64,000 nucleotides of DNA from positions 1 to 64,000 of the forward strand of contig JAPQWV010001079.1 of assembly GCA_027422505.1 (NCBI GenBank). The letters are read 5' to 3'. Position numbers and translations under genes: made by a program. This DNA comes from Craterostigma plantagineum (taxonomy: Eukaryota > Streptophyta > Magnoliopsida > Lamiales > Linderniaceae). Below are positions 56,152-64,000 of this stretch, piece by piece. A model generated the notes under the pieces. The model saw nothing but the letters and a program-made list of their open reading frames with translations. It made no database searches and was not told where the DNA came from. Position 1 is the stretch's first letter. Every line of letters begins with the position of its first letter.

Positions 56152-57560
56152 ATGAAAGGAGGAGCCCAGAAAGACATGGCGAAAGTTCAGGTTTTTTTTC
56201 TAGCTCATCCCTTTTTCCTTACAGCACCTCTTGTGATAGTTCCTTAAAGCTTGTCCTCTCAGATCTACTCATATTGATATGCAGACTTGTGTTTTAAGAG
56301 TAAGCATTCACTGCGAAGGATGTAAACATAAGGTTAAGAAGCTTCTTCAGAAGGTTAAAGGTATGATGCTGCTGCTCCTTGCTTGCTTGCTCGCTTTGCT
56401 TTTAGACATCCTCTGTGTCCGTGCCCTGAACTATTTCTTTTCTATATTTCCTTTCTTAAAAAAAGGAGTTGAGAAGGTTAGTGTAGACTCAGAGCAAGGA
56501 AAGGTGACCGTTTTCGGAGACGTTGATCCACAGATTCTTGTCAGCAAGCTCGAAAAATCAGGCAAGAACGCCGAGCTGTTGGGCCCACACGGCAAAGCTC
56601 CGCCGCCCTTCAATTTCAAAGCTCAGAAAAACGGCAAGGATTCGCTCCTCATAAAACCTGGGATTCAAGCCCATCATTTGAACGCTGAGGAAGGGCCTAA
56701 AATCTAAACTTTTTCGGACAAAAGGACGATAAGAAATCTGTCAAGTTCAAGTTGCCCGAAGAAGACTTCGACGGAGATGATTTTGGCAGCGACGAAGAAG
56801 ATGATTTTGGCAGCGAAAGCTCAGATTACGGCGCTGCTTCTCCTCCTCCTCCTCATCCTAAGAAGCCCACGAAATCTGCTTCAGCTCATCACTTCGACCA
56901 TTCTTCGAAGAAAGGCATCACCAAGAAAAAGGGGGGCAGTGGTAGTATCGATAAGCTCATCAAAGCCATGCTGGGAAAATCCATTGGCAAGGGAGATTCA
57001 GACAAGAAAGACGAGGACACGAAGAAGAAGAAGAACAGCGATGCTAAGATGGGAAAGGGAAAGAAAGGCCATTCTGCGATAGAAATCGACGCCATAAAGG
57101 GCGGGAAAATCAAAATCCCCACGTCCTCAGACATTGCCAAGATCAAGAAGAAGGGTTCGAACTTCAACGGCTTCGGACAAGATCACGGGATCCCAAGAAC
57201 TTGGATTTCCAACCTGGGAATTCCCAAGGCATGATGATGCCCTCGTACGGTAGTAAGGGGGGCCCACCCCCGCCGCCGCATAATCAGTTCCCAGGATTCG
57301 ATATGGGAGGAAATAATAATCCTTACAGCAGCAATCCTCAGTACGCTCAACAGCAGCAGCAGCAGATGATGATGATGATGATGATGAATCAGCAGAGGAT
57401 GAATCAGAATAATGGGTATGGAGGCCATCCTCCTCCTCATCATCCCATGATGATGGGCGGCTACGGTGGTCTGCCGCCGCAGCAGACGTTGGCTCCCGCG
57501 GACGATAGGTATACTCATATGTTCAACGATGAGAACACTGGCAGTTGCAGTGTCATGTAG
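56152..57560 (+). CDS. Heavy-metal-associated isoprenylated plant protein (HIPP), three exons, two frameshifts
   Basis: Exon 1 is 56152-56190, exon 2 is 56285-56360 and exon 3 starts at 56466. Both introns are GT-AG, and the second splits a glycine codon at the place usual for HMA-domain genes. The spliced N-terminus has an HMA domain (about residues 13-80) with the metal-binding CEGC (Cys23, Cys26) and VEKVSVDSEQGKVTVFGDVD. As sequenced, the frame stops at 56707 after 118 residues. The next frame (to 57234) carries an acidic segment (EEDFDGDDFGSDEEDDF) and a lysine-rich segment. A third frame (to 57560) is Gly/Pro/Met/Gln-rich with CAG and ATG triplet runs (57350-57386), ending in the isoprenylation box CSVM. 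All three parts belong to one HIPP, so two small indels, near 56703 and 57180, break it. They may be assembly errors or real inactivation. HIPPs act in metal handling and stress. Confidence 0.85.
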
Positions 57561-58715
57561 GGGATGTGTATCGTTTTGTGTCTTCTTAATGTTTTGCTTT
57601 AGTTTGCTTCTTTATTGTACTGTTCGTGTAATATTTAGCTTTTATTAGTCTTAGTTTAACCACGAAGGGTATGTTTTGGTGATCATTTAGTTACTTTTTG
57701 CTCAAAACTTCCATGAACTTCTCGAAGTTGTTTTTAAGCTGCTGTTTCTCGTCTCTGATTGGAGGAAAATGTTAGCTGTTGTGAGAATATTGTGTTTCTT
57801 TGGACTGTTGAAAGAAGGAAAGGCTAAATTAATTTGCTAACTGAGTTATGAAGATTTGTATGTTTTCTTTTCAAAGATTATTGAAATTTTAGGAAGAGAT
57901 CTCTTTAGATTGTTTTGATGGTTCAAACTTCAAATGAAGGAAGAGACTCTTGTATCGTAAAAATAAGAAATTTAGTAAAAACTATGGACTTCCACTGCAA
58001 ATTCGTAGCACAGACACAGAGATTGCTGAATTTTTTATATCGAAAAACTAAGAAATTTAATCAGTTATTGGGGACAAAAAAATACAAGCTTTTTTAGTTC
58101 CCCGAAAAGTCTACCTATTACTAGCACCGGGCACACTTCGTGTGTGTGCAACAATAAGTTAACCAAAGTTAATTCAACGTAAGTTTAATAAATAACATAT
58201 TTTCTCACTTTATCTAAGCTCAAATTTGGTGTAATTGATAAATCAAATTGGATAAAAAAAAAAGTGGCATTTTTTTAAGAGGTGTTGAGCATTAATAAAA
58301 TAGAATATATATTTTAAGGTAGGTGGAGGGCCCCAAATCACTTACCTATTGATCGCGAATAATTTTTACAAATTAATTGTTTCAAAAATGAATTTGTTTT
58401 TTTCAAATTGACGATCTTTAACTTGTAACCCATGTTTAATTGTTTCTAACAAATATTAATCTAGAAAATGTATGTTTGGTAGAAATTGATAGACCAAATT
58501 CATACACAATAAAGCAGTTTATAACAAGACTTAAGCTTTATTAAAAGGGCTTATTAGTTTCAGGCCTATTAACAAGTTTCAGTAGAAATGAGGCCCTAAA
58601 TATATTTTACATAGGGCGAAGGACCCAAATAATATTTATTTTAGGGATAAGGACATCCAACTGAAAAGACTTCTTTACCCTTTTAAATAGGGAGAAGGAC
58701 CCAACTAATATTTTA
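57561..58715. other. HIPP 3' region and intergenic DNA
   Basis: Contains the 3' UTR of the HIPP gene (T-rich, with TTTATTAG near 57640; no perfect AATAAA close to the stop). AT-rich DNA follows. No coding frame or recognised element. Confidence 0.5.
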
Positions 58716-59848
58716 TGGTAACTATACCACTTTACTCCTTTCTAGTACCGCATGTTCTAAAATCAATACCAAATGAGAAGTAATATCTCGTTAGTTTGGT
58801 TACCGATCCATATGGTAATTATACCAGTTTACTCCTCTCTGGTACCGCATCTAAAAGTAATACCAAGTGAGAATAAGTCATTTCTCGTACCAATTTGATT
58901 AACAATTCATATGATAATTATACTACTTTACTCCTTTCTAGTACCGCATCTTCTAAAATTAATACCAATGAGAATAAGTAATATCTCGTACCTGTTTTGA
59001 TTAATACTTCTTACCACTTTACGCCTTTCTGGTACCGAATATTTTGAAATAAATACCACATGAGAATAAGTAATATCTCGTACCATTTTGGTTAACAATT
59101 CATATGGTAATTATACCACTTTACTCCTTTTTAGTATTTCATCTTCTAAAATTAACACCAAATGAGAAAGTAATATCTCGTACCAGTTTGATTAACGATT
59201 CATATGGCACTTATACCACTTTACTTATCGCTAGTACCGTACCTTCTAAAAGTAATACCAAATGGAATAAGTAATTTCTCGTACCAGTTTGGTTGACGAT
59301 TCATATGGTAACTATACCACTTTACTCCTTTTTAGTACCGCATCTTCTAAAATTACCAAATGAGAAGTAATATCGCGTACCAGTTTTGGTTAACACTTCT
59401 ATGGTAATTATATCACTTTACGCCTTTTTAGTACCGTATCTTTTGAAATAAATACCACATGAGAATAAGTAATATCTCGTACCAGTTCGGCTAACAATTC
59501 ATATGGTAATTATACCACTTTACTCCTTTGTAGTATCTCATCTTCTAAAATTACCAAATGAGAATAAGTGATATCTCGTACCAGTTTGGTTAACGCTCAT
59601 ATGGTAATTATACCACTTCACTCCTCTCTAGTACCGCGTCTTCTAACATTAATACCAAAAATGAGAATAAGTAATATCTCATACCAGTTTGGTCAATGCT
59701 TCATATCTTACTCCTTTCTAGTACCGCGTCTTCTAAAATTAATACCAAATGAGAATAAGTAATATCTCGTACCAGTTTGATTAATGCTCCTTATGGTAAT
59801 TATACCACTTTACGCCTTTCTGGTACCGAATCTTTTGAAACAAATACC
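58716..59848. repeat. Satellite-like tandem array, 12 units of ~95-100 bp
   Basis: Units start at the word GGTAATTATACCACTTTACTCC or variants near 58716, 58813, 58913, 59007, 59104, 59204, 59304, 59403, 59505, 59602, 59705 and 59793 (last partial). Each unit also contains AGTACCGCATCTTCTAAAAT, AATACCAAATGAGAATAAGT, AATATCTCGTACCAGTTTGG and TTCATAT words. Units 4, 8 and 12 share a distinct variant (ACGCCTTT, then TTTTGAAATAAATACC), giving a four-unit higher-order pattern of about 395 bp. Confidence 0.88.
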
Positions 59849-59999
59849 TCTTTATATAGCACCTACAAAGGCATTTTCGTCCATCATATTTAAAGTCCTT
59901 TTACTTTCAATTTTAAGCAGAGTGTGTCCTTAAAACTATATTTTATATGAATAGTTACTTAACTCAGACAGAAAAAATATGCTTGGGCCTTAAATAGAA

Positions 60000-60936
60000 G
60001 GGTTAATTCCTTATCAGTCCCTTTCAACATTTCAACTTCCTTTTAACTACCCCTCGAATTATTTCTTCCTTATAAGTACCCATTTGAAAATTTATTCCTG
60101 TTTAATACCTAAAAAGCTCTTTTCAGTATTAAATGAACGAAAATACCCCTGTCTCACATTAAAAAAAAAAGCTGAATACTTATTTTCACATGAATTATAC
60201 CAAAACATATTCGTTATACCAACAAAATTGGACATTGTACTAGAAATGTTGAAATTATACCATCTATTTTCGTTATTATACCAGTAAATAGTGTCATTAT
60301 AATTTACAGCGAAATTGGACGTAATTATACCAACTGATTTTGCAATTATATCACAAATTGTAGAAATTATACCATCTGTTGTCGTAATTATACCAACAGA
60401 ATTGTACACTATATCAATTGGTATAATAATGATAACAGTTGGTATAATTGGAATAACATTTGGTATAATAATCAAAACAGTTGGTATGATGTCCAATTTA
60501 AATAGGGTTATTATATTTTACAGCGAAATTGGATGTTATACCAACTGATTTTGCTATTATACCAAAAATTGTAGAAATTATACCATATGTGTTGGTTATT
60601 GTACCAGTAAATAACGTTATTCGAATTTTATATAGTGAAATTGGACGTTTTACCAACTGATTTTGAATTATACCAGAAACTGTAGAAATTATACCAACTG
60701 TTGTCGTAATTATACCAACAGCAGTTGGTATAATTAGAATAACAGTTGGTATAATAATCAAAACAGTTGGTATGATGTCCAATTTAATTTCATAAAAGGA
60801 TATTTTCGTCCGTGTACTGTTTTTGGGGTATTAAACTCACAAGTTTTTCGCAGATGGATACTGAGAAGGAAGAATTTGTGTCATCGATACTAATAAGGAA
60901 CTTCAAATTTGAAAAGTATTGATATGGAATTTACCC
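60000..60936. mobile_element. Mutator-like MITE/fold-back element with inner repeats
   Basis: Outer arms of about 165 bp are inverted copies: the left starts GGGTTAATTCC at 60000; the right ends GGAATTTACCC at 60936. Further matches include AACGAAAATACC on the left and GGATATTTTCGTCC on the right. The flanks TAAATAGAA (59991-59999) and TAAATATAA (60937-60945) form a 9 bp duplication matching at 8 positions, as in Mutator superfamily elements. The interior (60170-60785) holds two direct copies of a 210-290 bp unit. Each is itself partly palindromic (AATTATACCAAC words first, GTTGGTATAATT words later) and ends GTTGGTATGATGTCCAATTT. There is no transposase. Confidence 0.82.
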
Positions 60937-61520
60937 TAAATATAAAGCGCCTTTGATAAAATAGAATAGGTTAATTCATTGGTCAAAATTGACCGGCCCA
61001 ATAGTATATTAGATTAGAAATGTCGGTTGTCTAGAATTGTGACACGTGTCCCTTAATTTTTTGGTTATATATTTTTAAATAAATTAAAGGAATTCGACCA
61101 CGTTCGTAGAACTGATTTATCAGTCAAAGGAAACCAACCCAAATACACAGTACGCATGACCATGGGCTATTTTAAAAAAGAGGATTACTTTTGATTTCTT
61201 TTAAAAAAAGAGGAACCAACTCAAATCAATTTAAAAAAGAGAACCGTTCTAATTACCTTAATTAACTAAACCCTTAATACCTAAATAATTAAAAAAAAGA
61301 AATATATATATAAAATAACGCACCCACCATTAACGCACCCCAAGCAAACCAACCGAGATTTTGACGGAAAAACGAGCTGAAGCATCCGACGAATCGAAAC
61401 CCCCAAGCTCGAAGACTCCCAATTTCGTTCTTGAACGCATATACAGTAAGTTTCGTTCGTGTTAACGCCGGTTTTTAGTATACATTATCGGGACATTGTA
61501 ATTTCCGTTCATGTTGATGA
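60937..61520. other. Non-coding stretch
   Basis: AT-rich with A-runs near 61195-61290. No coding frame. It probably lies downstream of, or within, the minus-strand Ulp1-like locus. Confidence 0.4.
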
Positions 61521-61529
61521 CATTTACAT

Positions 61530-61930
61530 TTCGAGCATCGGGTATTAGATTTTCGAAGGTTTGGGTAGTTATGGATAGCATTTTAAACTTAGATCTGTGC
61601 GAATTTGCAGAAAATTTTCGTTTTGCGGTTATTCGAGTATGTTATTCGAGTTTATTTAGACTCGTAAACGTCACTCGAATAAATTATTCTATATCATAAT
61701 ACTCGAAACATTATTCGACTTAAGCGTAAACTCGAATAATACTAGAATGCCTTACTCGAATAATTATGTTTCCGAATATTTTATTTATTCGAATAACTCG
61801 TTTGCAATAAAAGTTGATTTATTCCTTTATTTCTTCGATAACAACTTATCGAGTGTCTTCAAAATCTTAATACTCGAAGTCCTTATTCGAGTTCTTTTAC
61901 AACTCGAATTATATACTCTAAGCATGTACG
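61530..61930. repeat. Cluster of ACTCGAATAA-like words in AT-rich DNA
   Basis: About 15 TCGA sites within 400 bp, mostly as ATTCGAGT or ACTCGAAT, with irregular spacing. It falls just downstream of the catalytic-cysteine exon of the Ulp1-like gene, probably in an intron. Confidence 0.65.
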
Positions 61931-64000
61931 TACCGCACTCTCCGCTGTTCGAGAAATAGAACAATTTCAGGTTTAAGAAAATAAGAAAATAAGAAAGTGA
62001 GAAAATAAGAAAATTACCTGAGGACTTGTTGAGGGAAATTGGGGCACCGCACCCAAGCAAACTTCTCCACGGAATCTTGCTCCACGCCGACGTGTTGAAG
62101 CATCAGCGGTATCACTTCGGCCAAAGGATCGAGGAACGGCTTCATGAACCTCAAGTCCGAATCGCTTGAGCGGTCGGAATCCAAAACGAGGATGTTCCTC
62201 TCCCTTGAACCGAGCGACGAGGAGCACCCAATGCGCGTTAAATGCCAATGGGATGACGGCCACATCCGCTTGGCTCCAGTGAAGTGACGGCTTGCCGCCG
62301 TATATCGCATTGAACTCTCCCGTGGCGAATAGCTCGAACGAGGACACGTTCCACGGTCGCGGTTTGGCGGACTCCATCTTGACTGCTTGTGCGAAGTTGG
62401 TGTTCACGTACGCAATTCGCTCCGCATGCACGCAGTTTTCTTGCATCGCCGTGAACCCGCAGAATGCCTCGTTGACGTGCTGCAATAATAGCATATAATG
62501 TTATTAAACGAAATAATTAGAACATATTTAGCAAAAAACACACATACCTCATCGGAAAGCCACACTTTCGCTGTGGACAGGTCGGCAAAGAATTTCTTGT
62601 CGTACGCTTGGAGCATTCCTTGCCGCTCCTCCTTTGCGCCCATTCTTGCCACCTCCGCCGCGACGGCATCCCAACTCTTCACCCTCTCGCCGATGATCTG
62701 CTCTATGTTCGCGCGGCGTTGTATTGCAACGCGAGGGGTCGAATCGGGCGTCGGCGTATACGGACTCGAAAGCAACCTCGACTTTTCTTCGCACGTTCCG
62801 TCCGTGGCCGCCTCTCCCTCCGCTTCCGCCGCCTTCTTTGCCTTCGCCGCCGCCGCGGTCCTCTCCGCCGCCGCCATTCGCTCCGCCGCCGCCCTCTCCG
62901 CCGCGGCCATCTCCGCCGCCGCCCTATCCGCTGCGGCCCTCTCCGCCGCGGCCGCCTCCGCCGCCGCCCTCTCTGCCGCCTCCGCCGAGGCCCTCTCCCG
63001 CGGCCGCCCTCTCCGCCGCGGCCCTCTCCGCCGCGGCCGCCCTCCGCCGCCTCCGCCGCGGCCCTCTCCGCCGCCGCCCTATCCGCCGCGGCCCTCTCCG
63101 CCGCCGCCTTCTCCTCCGCCGCGGTCCTCTCCGCCGCGCCCGCCGCCTCTCCGCCGCGGCCCTCTCCGCCGCGGCCGCCTCCGCCGCCGCCCTCTCCGCC
63201 GCGGCCCTCTCCCCTCTCCGCCGCCTCCCCCGCCTCGGCCGCGGCCCTCTCCGCCGCCACGGCCGCGGCCTCCATCTAGGCCTCCATCTCCACATTCTCG
63301 CCCCCATGCTCCCGACTCCCCCTCGGCGGCGAATGAGGAGGTGAAGGAGGCGGCACGTCCTGATCGTAGCTTAGCTTCTCGCAATATCCCGCACCGTTCT
63401 CGGCGTCAGGCTCTCAAGGGCTACAAAATTAGAGTATTACGTTAGATTTACGTAATATCAATATAATCTTATAAAATAAACATTAAGTAAGACATACCTT
63501 GGACCACGATCGAGCGCAGCTCCCTAATCTCCGTCCGCAAATCCCGTACATCGCCTTCCAGCCTGTCCATTCTTCTATCGAAATGGGCGATGATTGAGCC
63601 GGAAGGAGGAGGAGACGGCCTCGGAGGAGAAGACCTCGGAGGAGACGGCCGAGGAGGAGGAGACGTCCGAGGAGGAGACGGCCGAGGAGGAGACGGAGCA
63701 AGCCGATGGTCGGTGCAGTAGACCGGCAGCCCATTTAGAAGATGCTCTACTATCCTCTGGGCCACGGCATCATTCCGGCTGCCACAAAATCCGGCGACCG
63801 TGCGGAAGTGCCTTGAATCGGCTTCAGCATCGGTCGGTGTAAGGCAACACCGCACGTCCTGTGTATTTGTACAATTTAGAAAACGCAATCTAAATAAATC
63901 CATATTATAAATAAATAAATATACTTACATCCATCGCCACGGCACCGAATGCACGCTCGACCGCTTGCCATCCCGGAGCAGAACTCTTGCCGTAAAATGT
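61909..64000 (-). pseudogene. Ulp1 (C48)-type cysteine protease gene, multi-exon, broken, open at window edge
   Basis: Exons read on the minus strand with GT-AG introns: >64000-63929, 63858-63498, 63412-62548, 62479-62018, and 61944 onward. The N-terminal exons encode SRHFRTVAGFCGSRNDAVAQ, then a proline/serine-rich stretch, then a coiled coil (DRRMDRLEGDVRDLRTEIRE). Exon 3 has an alanine/glutamate/arginine repeat. The protease domain lies in the last exons: histidine in NAHWVLLVARF, aspartate in NILVLDSDRSS, glutamine in NFPQQ, and after an intron the cysteine in SGECGTYML, in the expected order. Damage: TAG after GGENVEMEA (about 63278), frame drift inside the GC repeat, and a one-base shift between the His and Asp blocks (about 62195). 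Such proteases cleave SUMO-like tails in host genes but are also carried by Mutator-like elements in plants; which applies here is not settled. Confidence 0.72.
62860..63290 (-). repeat. GC-rich imperfect repeat encoding Ala/Glu/Arg
   Basis: GCCGCGGCC, CTCTCCGCC and related words repeat with no fixed long period, giving AAAERAAAE in the coding frame on the minus strand and proline/serine-rich shadows on the plus strand. It lies inside exon 3 of the Ulp1-like gene, and its frame drifts between 63275 and 62910. Confidence 0.75.

Noticed and set aside
56279..56707. HIPP coding region read as one uninterrupted 142-codon ORF
   Set aside because: It runs through intron 2 (56361-56465), inserting a hydrophobic leucine-rich stretch into the HMA domain. 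The GT-AG splice restores the conserved HMA text.
58716..59848. CRISPR-like array (regular repeats)
   Set aside because: Units are contiguous with no unique spacers, the DNA is a plant nuclear sequence, and no cas genes are present.
60092..60782. Minus-strand ORFs made of repeated IIPTV units
   Set aside because: They are translations of the ATACCAAC/GTTGGTAT repeats inside the MITE, not proteins.
62498..63445. 315-codon plus-strand ORF rich in Ala, Pro and Arg
   Set aside because: Antisense of the GC-rich repeat in the Ulp1-like gene; minus-strand exons have splice sites and domain motifs, this frame has none.

Overview
This is plant nuclear DNA, almost certainly from a eudicot. The evidence is the density of plant LTR retrotransposons primed by initiator tRNA-Met, GT-AG introns, and two plant-specific host gene families: a DUF1685 protein and a heavy-metal-associated isoprenylated protein (HIPP). 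A finer placement, perhaps an asterid, is only a guess. I see no bacterial, plasmid, CRISPR, rRNA or tRNA features.

Layout. 1-642 is a decayed plus-strand Copia fragment broken by Copia-A (minus, 648-7960, 5' LTR truncated). Next is a minus-strand Sirevirus-like Copia, 7961-14719, with a long gag, a pol cut off in reverse transcriptase, a PPT-rich spacer and a 5' LTR. 14720-23204 is a plus-strand Copia-D, split in frame by minus-strand Copia-C (15495-22854, TSD CGGGT) and ended at 23205 by a minus-strand Gypsy LTR remnant (to about 26.7 kb). That LTR holds a dense array of TTCG-type words. Sirevirus-type spacer and RNase H debris plus two unrecognised ORFs fill 27.1-29.3 kb. The DUF1685 gene (30179-31724, minus, two exons, a fold-back element in its intron) is followed by Copia-E (33146-36220; LTR, leader and gag only). 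Copia-B (36562-55131, plus, TSD GAAAC) is the same family as Copia-A. A complete 10.66 kb Tekay/Del-like chromovirus (43500-54155, TSD GGTAC) sits inside its 3' LTR. The HIPP gene (56152-57560) carries two frameshifts. A 12-unit satellite with a four-unit higher-order pattern (58716-59848) and a 937 bp Mutator-like MITE with inner repeats (60000-60936) follow. The right end is a broken multi-exon Ulp1 (C48)-type protease gene on the minus strand, open at the window edge.

How it fits together. No gene set here acts as a pathway. The window is a stack of nested insertions between three host-type loci. The order is readable: Copia-D predates Copia-C and the Gypsy LTR; Copia-B predates the chromovirus. 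No element is autonomous: Copia-A and Copia-B carry different deletions, Copia-C has an altered RT active site, and the chromovirus has near-identical LTRs but three in-frame stops.

The most unusual signal is that several unrelated non-coding segments each carry their own amplified short TCG-containing word. Two related Gypsy LTRs carry different words at the same U3 position between conserved anchors. All element coordinates were set by eye from TG/CA ends, target-site duplications, PBS/PPT and sequence matches within the window; no database search was run.
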